Shown here: one piece after another, positions 1 through 8,100 of the stretch
How positions within the stretch are numbered: the first letter of the stretch is position 1
How the letters are laid out: every line of letters begins with the position of its first letter
From: Pelagibacterales bacterium SAG-MED19
GTDB lineage: Bacteria; Pseudomonadota; Alphaproteobacteria; Pelagibacterales; Pelagibacteraceae
DNA: 64,000 nucleotides
NCBI GenBank assembly: GCA_014654035.1
Contig: JACWDQ010000002.1
Span: 1-64,000, forward strand
Direction: 5' to 3'
Program-made: the position numbers and the translations under genes
The notes under the pieces: model-generated
Told to the model about the DNA's origin: nothing
Seen by the model: only the letters and a program-made list of their open reading frames with translations
Databases searched by the model: none

Positions 1-164
1 TAATGATAGCTGGTAATATTCAGATTGATGATGATCTTGAAAATTATAAAAAAATAGCAGATATTATTGATATATCTGGGGGTTTAGAAACTGGTGGATA
101 TAAAGATATTTCCAAAATAGAAATTTTCTTAAACAAAGTAAGAGATTATAAAAATGAAAATTAA
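1..164 (+). CDS. trpF: Phosphoribosylanthranilate isomerase, C-terminal end (partial)
   Basis: Only the last 53 or so codons lie in the window, in the frame whose codons begin at position 3. The peptide reads IAGNIQ, then an IIDISGGLET stretch, then GYKDISKIEIFLNKVR. This matches the end of TrpF, where a V/IDxSSGxE motif forms the last phosphate-binding strand and loop of the TIM barrel and is followed by GxKD..KI..F. TrpF isomerises phosphoribosylanthranilate in tryptophan synthesis. The stop codon (162-164) lies inside trpB, an 11-base overlap that points to translational coupling. The 5' part is outside the window. Confidence 0.82.
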   Translation, partial: MIAGNIQIDDDLENYKKIADIIDISGGLETGGYKDISKIEIFLNKVRDYKNEN

Positions 165-1386
165 AAAAAAAATTCCTTTAATTGATCAACATGACAAAAA
201 TGGTTTTTGGGGAGGTAAATTTGGTGGTAGCTTTATTCCAGAAACTTTAAAAAAACCAATAGAAGATTTAACAAAAGAATTTCAAAAATTAAGAAATGAT
301 AAAAATTTTATAAAAAAAAAGGATTTTTATTTCGAAAACTATATAGGCAGCCCAACATCATTTGTTAAACTTGAAAACTTATCTAATCACCTTGGTGGTG
401 CGCAAATATGGGCAAAAATAGTTTCGGAAGCAAATGGTGGTGCCCATAAGATTTATAATGCAACTGTTCATGCTTTGATTTGTAAAGCAATGGGTAAAAA
501 ATATATTGTAGGAGATACTGGTGCTGGCTACGCAGGCAAAATGTTAAGTATGGCTGCTAAAAAATTTGGTCTCAAATGTAAAATTTTTATGGGAGCAAAA
601 GACATTAAAAGACAAAAACCTAATTGTGATGCAATAAGAAAAAATGGAGCTGAAATAGTCCCAGTTTACTCTGGAAGTCAGACATTGGTTGATGCGGTAA
701 GTGAATGTATGAGATATTGGGTATCAAATTGTGATAATACGCATATGGCTGTTGGAAGCACAGTTGGACCTAATATTTTTGTCAAAATTTGTGGATGGAG
801 CACATCACAAATTTCAAGAGAATTAAAAATACAAATTTTAAAAGAATTTAAAAAGATTCCAAAAAAAATTAAACTTATAAACTGTGTTGGTGGAGGAAGT
901 TCTGCATATGGTTTTTGGAGTGAATTTATTGATTTTGATAAAAAACATATTGAATTAATTGGGGTTGAAGCAGGTGGACCAAAAAAATCTAAATTGCATG
1001 CAGCCCCTTTAAGTAGAAATGCTAAAATTGGAATTTTACATGGTGCAGCCTCTTATGTTTGTCAAAACAATGAAGGTCAAATTAAAGAAACTGAGTCAAT
1101 TAGTGCTGGTCTAGATTACCCTGGTGTCAGCCCAATCCATTGTTTTTTAAAAGATACTAAAAGAGCACGATACACATTTGCAACAGATGAAGAGGCTTTA
1201 AATGCTTATAAAATAGTTACTAAATTCGAAAAACTTAACCCAAGTTTAGAACCCAGTCATGCTTTTGCTGAAGCTATAAAAATTGCTCCAAAGTTAAGTA
1301 AAGATACAATCTGTATAGTTAATAGTTGTGGGGATGCTAAAAAAGATAAATACATTTTAAAAAAAAGATTGGGAAGATATAAATGA
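154..1386 (+). CDS. trpB: Tryptophan synthase beta chain, divergent active site
   Basis: A 410-residue fold-type II PLP enzyme, about the usual TrpB length. By family and operon position it should condense indole with serine. Visible family marks are GGAHKI with the PLP lysine at K99, the phosphate cup CVGGGSS near residue 245, and SAGLDYPGV near 325. The active site is unusual. The KREDLNHTG segment before the lysine is replaced by AKIVSEANGG. The catalytic Glu (E109 in Salmonella) is Asp121 in the motif GDTGAG. The residue matching Asp305 is Arg in RARYTFATDEEAL. The Ser facing the PLP ring nitrogen appears to be Cys in VNSCGD. Overlaps trpF by 11 bases and trpA by 4. The operon supports a tryptophan role; a shifted substrate or mechanism is possible. 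Confidence 0.83.
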   Translation: MKIKKKIPLIDQHDKNGFWGGKFGGSFIPETLKKPIEDLTKEFQKLRNDKNFIKKKDFYFENYIGSPTSFVKLENLSNHLGGAQIWAKIVSEANGGAHKIYNATVHALICKAMGKKYIVGDTGAGYAGKMLSMAAKKFGLKCKIFMGAKDIKRQKPNCDAIRKNGAEIVPVYSGSQTLVDAVSECMRYWVSNCDNTHMAVGSTVGPNIFVKICGWSTSQISRELKIQILKEFKKIPKKIKLINCVGGGSSAYGFWSEFIDFDKKHIELIGVEAGGPKKSKLHAAPLSRNAKIGILHGAASYVCQNNEGQIKETESISAGLDYPGVSPIHCFLKDTKRARYTFATDEEALNAYKIVTKFEKLNPSLEPSHAFAEAIKIAPKLSKDTICIVNSCGDAKKDKYILKKRLGRYK

Positions 1387-2186
1387 AAGAGTCTCTCATA
1401 AATATTTCATTTAAAAAAGCAAAAGAAGAAAAAAGACCTGCTCTTCTTACCTATACTGTTGCTGGCGATAACACAAAAAAAAAATCTTTAGAAATTCTAA
1501 AGGCAATTTCAAAATATGCAGATATTTGTGAGCTTGGTTTTCCTCACAACACACCTATTGCTGATGGTGGTCAAATTCAAACAAGTGCTTACCGTGCAAT
1601 CAAAAATGGGGTTAAAATTAATGATGTATTTTCAATCGTAAGTAAATTTAAAAAAATAAGAAAAGATAAACCAATTATTTTAATGGGTTATTATAATATG
1701 ATTTATCAATACAATGAAAATAAATTTATTTCTAAATGCAAAAAATCAAAGGTTGATGGTTTAATTGTTGTTGATTTACCCTTTCCAGAAAATAAAGCTT
1801 TTGCATTAAAATGCAAAAAAAATAATATTAATTTTATTCAACTAATTTCTCCAACAACTTCAAAAAAAAGATTAAAAAAAATTGTCAACAACTCACATGA
1901 CATGATTTACTATATAAGCATGTTGTCTACTACTGGTGGAAAATTAAAAGTTTCATCAAAAAAAATACTTAAAGAATATCAAAAAATTAAAAATCAGAAT
2001 AAATCAAAAAATGTAGTGATTGGATTCGGTATTACTGAAAAAACTATTAAATCATTAAAAAAAGCCGACGGATTGGTAGTTGGAAGTGCGATTTGCAAAG
2101 AAATAACAAATTCACTAAAAAAAAGACAAAATACTGTCACAAATGTTACTAATGTTGTTATAAGGTTAAAAAGTAAAATTAAATGA
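1383..2186 (+). CDS. trpA: Tryptophan synthase alpha chain
   Basis: A 267-residue TIM-barrel protein that normally cleaves indole-3-glycerol phosphate to indole and glyceraldehyde-3-phosphate and passes indole to TrpB. The catalytic acids are kept: E50 in CELGFP and D61 in IADGGQIQ, 11 residues apart as for Glu49 and Asp60 in Salmonella. The stretch between them differs: the usual PFSDP is PHNTP, so the Asp at the alpha-beta interface is Thr. The flexible loop, normally SRSGVTGAE, reads SMLSTTGGK. The ATG overlaps the trpB stop (ATGA), and the end overlaps accD by 4 bases. Together with the altered TrpB this suggests a co-diverged pair. Family assignment is firm; the effect on channelling is inference. 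Confidence 0.87.
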   Translation: MKESLINISFKKAKEEKRPALLTYTVAGDNTKKKSLEILKAISKYADICELGFPHNTPIADGGQIQTSAYRAIKNGVKINDVFSIVSKFKKIRKDKPIILMGYYNMIYQYNENKFISKCKKSKVDGLIVVDLPFPENKAFALKCKKNNINFIQLISPTTSKKRLKKIVNNSHDMIYYISMLSTTGGKLKVSSKKILKEYQKIKNQNKSKNVVIGFGITEKTIKSLKKADGLVVGSAICKEITNSLKKRQNTVTNVTNVVIRLKSKIK

Positions 2187-3112
2187 ATTGGATAACAAAA
2201 ATTATTAGAGCAGGTGAAAAAATTAAATCTGCGATACACAAAAGAGCTACCAAAGAGGACATTGCTAATAGTGATTGGACATCTTGCTGTAGAGGACCAA
2301 TTTTAAAAAAGAACTTAGAGGAAAATCTATGGGTTTGTCCCGATTGCAATAAACATCACCGAATAAATCCAAAACAAAGATTTGATATTTTGTTTGGTAA
2401 AAATAATTATGAAATTTTTAAAACTCCAATACCTAAAGATGATCCTTTAAATTGGACAGACTCAAAATCTTATAAAGATAGAATAAAGACTGCGAGAAAA
2501 AAAACTGGTATGGATTGTGGTATGATGGTTGTTTGCGGAACAATTAATAATATAAAAATTACTGCTGTAGCCTCAGATTTTAATTTTTTAGGAGCCTCAA
2601 TGGCTGCTGCTGAAGGTGAGGCTTTTTTATATGGTATTCAATATGCTATTGAAAATCGAACCCCATTCTTGTGTGTTAGTGCAGGAGGTGGGATGAGAAT
2701 GATGGAAAGTTTAATTTCATTATCTCAAATGACTAGAACTACTCTTGCTATCAACGAACTTAAAACAAACAATCTTCCTTATCTTGTTTGTATAACAGAT
2801 CCAACTGCGGGAGGTATCACTGCATCTTATGCTATGTTAGGTGATATTCATTTTGCTGAACCAGGGGCATTAATTGCATTCGCAGGTGCTCGAGTTATTC
2901 AGGGTACAGTAAAAGAGGAATTACCAGAAGGTTTCCAAAAAAGTGAATATGTTAAAAAAACTGGATTTGTTGACTTAATAGTTGAAAGAAAAGATCTTTC
3001 TGAAAAAATTGGAACCTTATTATCAATATTGTTAAAGAAAAATTCTGCTATAAGCACTGAAGAAAATGAAACTACAGAAAATACTCAGTCGCTTTCTAAA
3101 GTTGCATCCTAA
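2183..3112 (+). CDS. accD: Acetyl-CoA carboxylase, carboxyltransferase beta subunit
   Basis: 309 residues. With AccA it transfers CO2 from carboxybiotin to acetyl-CoA, the first committed step of fatty-acid synthesis. After the N-terminal zinc-ribbon region (about residues 30-60) comes a crotonase-like domain with GASMAAAEGEAF, SAGGGMRMMESL, TDPTAGGITASYAMLGDIH and FAGARVIQGT. The zinc ribbon is odd: the usual first pair CxxC is collapsed to adjacent Cys35-Cys36, while the second pair (C52, C55) is normal. The trpA-accD-folC order is common in alphaproteobacteria. The ATG overlaps the trpA stop. The 3' end overlaps folC by 47 bases. Confidence 0.95.
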   Translation: MNWITKIIRAGEKIKSAIHKRATKEDIANSDWTSCCRGPILKKNLEENLWVCPDCNKHHRINPKQRFDILFGKNNYEIFKTPIPKDDPLNWTDSKSYKDRIKTARKKTGMDCGMMVVCGTINNIKITAVASDFNFLGASMAAAEGEAFLYGIQYAIENRTPFLCVSAGGGMRMMESLISLSQMTRTTLAINELKTNNLPYLVCITDPTAGGITASYAMLGDIHFAEPGALIAFAGARVIQGTVKEELPEGFQKSEYVKKTGFVDLIVERKDLSEKIGTLLSILLKKNSAISTEENETTENTQSLSKVAS

Positions 3113-4331
3113 GGAAATAGATCTAAGCTTAGATCGCATAAAGCTTCTCTGCAAAAAACTAGGTAACCCTCAAGATAAAATTAAAGCAATATCAGTAGTG
3201 GGAACCAATGGTAAACAGTCAACGATTAATGCAATTTTTTCAATTTTAAAAGAAACAAATATAAGATGTAACGTTTATACAAGTCCTCATATTCAAAAAA
3301 TTAATGAACGATTTGTTTTTGATAATAAAGAATTAGAAGATGAGGAATTAGCGGATCTTTTTGAAAAAGTAGAAAAAATTAATAACAAACAACCAATTAC
3401 ATTTTTTGAAATATTAACAGCATGTTATTTTTATAAAGCAGCAGATTATCCTGAAAATATAAATTTAATTGAAGCTGGTTTATTTCACAGGTTTGACGCA
3501 ACAAATATTCTGAAAAAAAATTTAGCAAGTATAATAACATCAATTAGTAAAGATCATCTTGATTGGTTACCAAAAAAACAACAAACAATCGATCAAATTA
3601 TTTTTGAAAAAACATCCTCTCTTTTAAATTCAAATATCACAATATCTAAACAAAACTTGTCTACAACATTAGAATCAATAAAAAAAACAATTTCAAAAAA
3701 TAACTCTAAAAAATTATTTTTTAATGAGGATTTTACTTTTTCTAGTGCCGAAAATAGTTTTTTTTATTATGAGGATAAATTTGGGAGTTTAAAGCTCCCA
3801 CTACCAAATATTTTAGGACAATTTCAATTAGAAAATATTTCAAGTGCTATTGCAACATTAAGAATGATAAATATTGGTATTAAAGATGAGCAAATTAAAG
3901 AAGGAATAAAAAACATCAAAAATGTTGCTAGACTCCAAGAAATAAAGGTAGGAAAATTGAAAGAACTTATTAAAAATAATCAACTCATTTTAGATGGAAG
4001 TCATAATGAAGATGGTGCAAGAGTTTTAAATGAATATCTTGAAACTTTAGATTGCAATATACATGTAATTATTGGAATGATGGCAAATAAAGATCATGAA
4101 AAATTTATAAGTTATTTTAAAAATATTGCTTCCTTAACAACTGTAGATATTCCTAATCAACCCAATTCTATCAGTGGAATAAAATTGAAAGAAAAATTCA
4201 AGCATATACCAAATGTTAAATATCAAAAAAATCTTGAGGAAGCCATTAAATCTGTTTCACTTAAAGATAATGATCTTTTATTAATAACGGGGTCACTTTA
4301 TTTAAGTGGAGAATTTTTAAACTTAAATTAA
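3066..4331 (+). CDS. folC: Folylpolyglutamate/dihydrofolate synthase
   Basis: 421 residues, Mur-ligase family, normal FolC length. It adds glutamate to dihydropteroate and folates. The N-terminus (LSRFLKLHPKEIDLSLDRI) matches alphaproteobacterial FolC, which supports the ATG at 3066 despite the 47-base overlap with accD. Motifs are recognisable but drifted. The P-loop is GTNGKQST (K50, Q51) instead of GTNGKGS. The metal/folate motif is EAGLFHRFDATN instead of EVGLGGRxDATN. The SKDHLDWL segment lacks the usual LGxT. A C-terminal ligand-binding domain follows, with DGSHNEDGA near residue 313. The stop shares a TTAA with the trxA stop on the other strand. Function is likely; activity with these substitutions is unproven. 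Confidence 0.85.
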   Translation: MKLQKILSRFLKLHPKEIDLSLDRIKLLCKKLGNPQDKIKAISVVGTNGKQSTINAIFSILKETNIRCNVYTSPHIQKINERFVFDNKELEDEELADLFEKVEKINNKQPITFFEILTACYFYKAADYPENINLIEAGLFHRFDATNILKKNLASIITSISKDHLDWLPKKQQTIDQIIFEKTSSLLNSNITISKQNLSTTLESIKKTISKNNSKKLFFNEDFTFSSAENSFFYYEDKFGSLKLPLPNILGQFQLENISSAIATLRMINIGIKDEQIKEGIKNIKNVARLQEIKVGKLKELIKNNQLILDGSHNEDGARVLNEYLETLDCNIHVIIGMMANKDHEKFISYFKNIASLTTVDIPNQPNSISGIKLKEKFKHIPNVKYQKNLEEAIKSVSLKDNDLLLITGSLYLSGEFLNLN

Positions 4332-4645
4332 ATATTTTTTTCTAAAAATTCTTTCATGTTGCTCTCTGGTACACCTCCAACTTTTCTATCTACCTCAACT
4401 CCTTTTTTGTAAATAATTACTGTTGGTACACCTCTAATACCTGCTGCACTTCCGGTATTAATTCCTCCATCTTCAATATCTGCATAATAAAAGCCAGCTT
4501 TATCTTTGTATTCTACAGCTAATTTATCCATAATTGGTTTGAGAGCTTTGCAAGGTCCACACCAAGCAGCACTGAATTGAATTACTGAAACGTCTTCGTT
4601 TTTAACTTTATCTTCGAAATCTGTGTCTTTAAAATCTTTAAGCAT
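4328..4645 (-). CDS. trxA: Thioredoxin
   Basis: 105 residues, a single thioredoxin fold. The redox motif WCGPCK carries C29 and C32, and the cis-proline follows in GVPTVIIYKKG. It has no signal peptide, so it acts in the cytoplasm, reducing disulfides for ribonucleotide reductase and other clients. The gene is convergent with folC and shares a 4-base reciprocal stop. The 34-base gap to the upstream exonuclease gene may hold its own start signals or be read through from it. Confidence 0.93.
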   Translation of the reverse strand: MLKDFKDTDFEDKVKNEDVSVIQFSAAWCGPCKALKPIMDKLAVEYKDKAGFYYADIEDGGINTGSAAGIRGVPTVIIYKKGVEVDRKVGGVPESNMKEFLEKNI

Positions 4646-4679
4646 AAATACCTTTTATTAATTAGTTCTCCAAAGTCAA

Positions 4680-6116
4680 CTACGCAATTTCATATTTTTT
4701 TTCAATAGACATTATAAAATCATTTATTTCATCTAATTTTTTTAATTCTTCCTCATCATTCCTTTTATCTGCTTGATCTCTTAATATGTCAATTTCGTTG
4801 TAAGCCATCCCAATCGTTTGCCATTTTTCTTTATTCTTACTTAAAATTCTTCTAGCAATTTCACTTTTGATATTTTTATATAAATCTGATGGTAAAATTT
4901 GTGGTGCTTCTTGATAAATAATTTTTTGTCCAAACCAGCTACATCTTTTATCTTGAAATTTATCTAATAATCGTAATTTATCTTCCCATGATGAACTATG
5001 CCATTTTTTAAATAAAGCGGTATCTTTATTAGGTATAAACTTTTCATACAAAGTTTCTTCTGGCAACAAATCTTCTTGGGTTTTAGTTTGAGCCTTTTCC
5101 TCTGCAGCCTCTCTATTAATTATTTGAATATTTTGACAAAATTTCTCATTGTTTCTCACTAACTGTGCTCTCTTTTTTATTGTCTCTAAATCAAGATCTG
5201 AATATGGTTTTTGTTTTAAAGCAAAATCCTTACTTAAAACAACTGGAGCTTTATTGGTTTTAATTACCCTTAGAGCTTTCGGGCTAATTTTTTTTAGATT
5301 TGCTTTTAACTCATTTACAGACATATCTAAATATGGCTCTGGATCTCTTCTAAGATCCCATAAGTATCCCCATGATGTATATGATGGGTGAAAACAATGT
5401 TTTGGATGTAATGTGCAAACAAGATACATCATATTTCTTCCTTTAACATTTTCAAAAATTGAATAAATACCTTCGGAATTTATAATTGACTCAACGCTAT
5501 TTTTTGTCGAAGTACTTAAAAATTTTTCCCAATTTCCTTTATGTCTTTCTTTTATTAACCTTAAAATTAACAAACTAGAATAAGCATCATGATATGCATT
5601 ATGGGCTGCTGAAGTGTCAAAACCTTGCATTCTACATAAGGATTCTAAAGCTAGTGACTCATTTCCTGCCTCTGTTAATTCTGTCTTTAAAGTTTCAGAA
5701 TTAATAGTTTGTGCAGCTCTTGCTACATGTAAACCATCATGTTCCTGATTTGGTGATGAATGAGTAATGTATGGGTATCGATTTCCTTTAAAAAAATTGA
5801 AATGAAACATTCTCCTATCAAAATTTAAATTACTCCAACCCATAAACATTGCAGGTGCACATTTCGAAAAAAAATTTTCAACTGCACCCAAAAAATCATA
5901 ATGTGAATAATTACCTTTTGTAAGTAAATCAATGCTGGTTGAATTTACTAGTAAAGCTTTAGCGCTTGGTACCTCGCCCTCTGGCATTCTGCCTCTGATA
6001 TTTAATTTTCCTATCTCTTTTAAATTTTTATCAACCACGACTGCCCCTACTTCAATTATAGATCCCCAAATAGTACTATTGGTTGTTTCTGTATCGTAAA
6101 TTACAATTTTATCCAT
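4680..6116 (-). CDS. sbcB: Exonuclease I-like DEDDh 3'-5' exonuclease
   Basis: 478 residues, almost the length of E. coli exonuclease I. The N-terminal nuclease domain (about 1-190) has the full DEDDh set: D8 and E10 in YDTETT, D100 in NLNFD, and H172 with D177 in AHNAYHDAY. The C-terminal part (about 200-478) has no motif I can name but matches the size of the SH3-like and helical domains of ExoI. ExoI degrades single-stranded DNA 3' to 5' and trims recombination and mismatch-repair intermediates. It ends a leftward run rmuC, MGME1-like nuclease, this gene, trxA. Another DEDDh exonuclease with a different C-terminus is possible, so the symbol is tentative. Confidence 0.75.
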   Translation of the reverse strand: MDKIVIYDTETTNSTIWGSIIEVGAVVVDKNLKEIGKLNIRGRMPEGEVPSAKALLVNSTSIDLLTKGNYSHYDFLGAVENFFSKCAPAMFMGWSNLNFDRRMFHFNFFKGNRYPYITHSSPNQEHDGLHVARAAQTINSETLKTELTEAGNESLALESLCRMQGFDTSAAHNAYHDAYSSLLILRLIKERHKGNWEKFLSTSTKNSVESIINSEGIYSIFENVKGRNMMYLVCTLHPKHCFHPSYTSWGYLWDLRRDPEPYLDMSVNELKANLKKISPKALRVIKTNKAPVVLSKDFALKQKPYSDLDLETIKKRAQLVRNNEKFCQNIQIINREAAEEKAQTKTQEDLLPEETLYEKFIPNKDTALFKKWHSSSWEDKLRLLDKFQDKRCSWFGQKIIYQEAPQILPSDLYKNIKSEIARRILSKNKEKWQTIGMAYNEIDILRDQADKRNDEEELKKLDEINDFIMSIEKKYEIA

Positions 6117-6122
6117 TTTTTA

Positions 6123-6809
6123 TTAACCTAAATTATTCGTTTCATTAAATTTTTTTAATCTTCCCAAAAATAAATTTTGATAAGTTATCAACTCAGGTCC
6201 TTGAATTTTAAATTCTTGAAACAAATTATCTACTGTGCAAACAAGTATAACACAAGCAGTGATATTGGACTTATACACAACATTATGGGCTAAAGAATAA
6301 GCTGCAGTTTGTAGTAGCCAAGAATCTATGTACTCAACTTTTTTAGGTTTATTGGATTGTTTAAAATCAATTATTGTTTCTTTTCCTTCATATACCCCAA
6401 TACAATCAGCAGTACCTGCATACTTTTCTGGATAATAAAGAGTACACTCAGTTCCATATATTTCTTCTAGTCTATTTTTTAAACCTTTTTCAATTATTTC
6501 TTTAGCCATCGTCTTGAATTGTTCTTTATCTTCAAAAAAACTTAAATTTTCTCTTCCTAACAAGAATGACTCTAAATAGTTGTGCATCTGAGAACCTCTG
6601 CTACTTGCAGCTTTTGTAATCGCTTCAGCTTCTTTATATCCAGTTCTTTCTCTCCAGTTTGCTAATGCAGCTTTATCCTCTTCAGATTTTGTGGCATCAA
6701 GAATTGAGGTAACACTAGGTAATTTTTTCTCTCCTAATAAATATCTTCTAATTCCACCTTCTGTTGCTCTTGATGATGTTGGATAATTATATTTCTGATT
6801 CCACTGCAT
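6123..6809 (-). CDS. MGME1-like PD-(D/E)XK exonuclease
   Basis: 228 residues from the ATG at 6809. A longer form from a TTG at 6878 would overlap rmuC by 32 bases; I prefer the ATG because homologous sequence (NYP...GGIRRYLL...LPSVTSIL) begins right after it. It resembles the mitochondrial genome maintenance exonuclease MGME1 and related phage exonucleases: the PSVTxIL.AT signature near residue 31, an R-G-x-x-x-H motif (H76), then a PD-(D/E)XK core with E121, D135 in GTADCIG, D148-F-K150, and Q167 in LLQTAAYSL. Such enzymes cut or trim single-stranded DNA ends and flaps. It lies 6 bases upstream of the exonuclease I-like gene, so the two are likely co-expressed. The family match is from memory of motifs, not a search. 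Confidence 0.72.
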   Translation of the reverse strand: MQWNQKYNYPTSSRATEGGIRRYLLGEKKLPSVTSILDATKSEEDKAALANWRERTGYKEAEAITKAASSRGSQMHNYLESFLLGRENLSFFEDKEQFKTMAKEIIEKGLKNRLEEIYGTECTLYYPEKYAGTADCIGVYEGKETIIDFKQSNKPKKVEYIDSWLLQTAAYSLAHNVVYKSNITACVILVCTVDNLFQEFKIQGPELITYQNLFLGRLKKFNETNNLG

Positions 6810-6846
6810 GTGATTTCTTATAATCGGTATTTTTGGAAAAAAGAAA

Positions 6847-7938
6847 TTAATTTTTGAGCTGTTTATTTTTTTCAACAAATTTTTCTACATTTTCTGTTTG
6901 AACAGCTTTCTCAACCTGCTCGGGATCTTTTATATTTTCTAAAGTTCTGCTTATTGATCTTGCATCAGTACCAAACTTATCTACCACACTCATAGCTTCC
7001 TCTAATTTTTTTCTAAGTAAAATTATATTATCAAAATGTTTTCCAAATCTTGTAGTGATGGTTTTAAGATGATTGTATATTTCTGTAGCTCCTTTTTGTA
7101 CTTTCAATGATTGAAAGCCCATATGTAAAGATTGCAAATAGGCAGAAAGAGTATTAGGGCCACAAATTACAATTTTATATTTTTTCATTAATTCTTGAGT
7201 TAATAATTCTTTAGTACTTGGATCTTGATATTCAGTTAATTCTTTATAAAGACTTTCTGTTGGCGCATACACTATTGCAAAATCAGTCGTTTTAGGTGGA
7301 ACAATATATTTTTCCATAACACTTTTTGCCTTAGCCTTAAATGCACTTGCTAATTTTGTTCTAGCATCTGCAACTGCTTTTTTATCATCTGCATCATAAG
7401 CATCTGTGATTGCTTTAAATTTTTCTACTGGAAAATGAGAGTCTACTGGAACTAAAACATCTCCTTGAAGTTTAATCGCAAATTCCACGTTTTCACTTTT
7501 ATCCTCTTTCATCTTCACATTTGTCATGAATTGAGATGCGGGTAATAAATCTTTAATTAAAGCATCTAAAGAATACTCTGCAAGAGTTCCATATTTTTTA
7601 ACTCCTGCTAAAATTTTAGTAATTCCTTCTTGGCTTTGATTTAATAATTGTACTTGTTGATTAAAATTTCCAACCTTCTCATCAACTTTGGTAAGTGCCT
7701 CAGTCATATCCTTTGTAACTCCTGTTGAAAGAGCGTTAAAAGAAGTCGACATTGAGCCTAGAGATGTATTGATTGTAGTATTTAAACTATCTTTTAGTCG
7801 AACTATTTCGTTATTTAAATTTGCTATTTCTTCAATCTCTTTGCCGTCACTTCTTGGTTTGGATCTTATATTTAAATACAAAGTTGCTAGAGTTGCTACT
7901 AGCAATAAAATTAAGATAATTAATAAAATTGTGTCCAT
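6847..7938 (-). CDS. rmuC: RmuC-family DNA recombination protein
   Basis: 363 residues. An N-terminal membrane anchor (about 3-22) is followed by a coiled coil (about 36-110) and the RmuC nuclease-like domain, with GTLAEYSLDALIKDLLP, a DVLVPVDSHFPVEKF strand (D and K of a PD-(D/E)XK-like core), APTESLYKEL and CGPNTLSAYLQSL. RmuC limits inversions at short inverted repeats and is thought to act on DNA secondary structure. It is shorter than the E. coli protein, as expected in a reduced genome. It leads a leftward nuclease group and is divergent from a 43-codon ORF only 30 bases away. Confidence 0.88.
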   Translation of the reverse strand: MDTILLIILILLLVATLATLYLNIRSKPRSDGKEIEEIANLNNEIVRLKDSLNTTINTSLGSMSTSFNALSTGVTKDMTEALTKVDEKVGNFNQQVQLLNQSQEGITKILAGVKKYGTLAEYSLDALIKDLLPASQFMTNVKMKEDKSENVEFAIKLQGDVLVPVDSHFPVEKFKAITDAYDADDKKAVADARTKLASAFKAKAKSVMEKYIVPPKTTDFAIVYAPTESLYKELTEYQDPSTKELLTQELMKKYKIVICGPNTLSAYLQSLHMGFQSLKVQKGATEIYNHLKTITTRFGKHFDNIILLRKKLEEAMSVVDKFGTDARSISRTLENIKDPEQVEKAVQTENVEKFVEKNKQLKN

Positions 7939-7968
7939 GATTCGTAAGTTGTATTATAAGGTTTTTTT

Positions 7969-8100
7969 ATGGAATTATATCTAATTTTAAAAATTATATT
8001 TGTAATAGGAGTTTTAGTAGCTCTTTATGCAATATTAAGAAATTTGGATATTATCAAAATAATCCTCATTTATTTTAAGGATAAATTATTTGGAAAGTAA
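7969..8100 (+). CDS. Small single-pass membrane protein (hypothetical)
   Basis: A 43-codon ORF starting ATG at 7969. It has one long hydrophobic segment (about residues 5-24) and a basic tail ending KDKLFGK. I do not recognise it. It fills the only gap between divergent rmuC and the end of hisG, overlaps the hisG stop by 15 bases, and keeps a clean TM-then-lysine layout. Both facts suggest a real gene in this compact genome. There is no clear ribosome-binding site. It could be a chance ORF. Confidence 0.45.
   Translation: MELYLILKIIFVIGVLVALYAILRNLDIIKIILIYFKDKLFGK

Noticed and set aside
1994..2239. Leftward 81-residue ORF over trpA
   Set aside because: Antisense shadow of trpA/accD coding sequence, rich in Phe/Leu/Ser as expected for the complement of Lys-rich genes.
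6810..6878. Longer MGME1-like protein from TTG 6878
   Set aside because: Adds a basic tail overlapping rmuC; recognisable homologous sequence begins just after ATG 6809.
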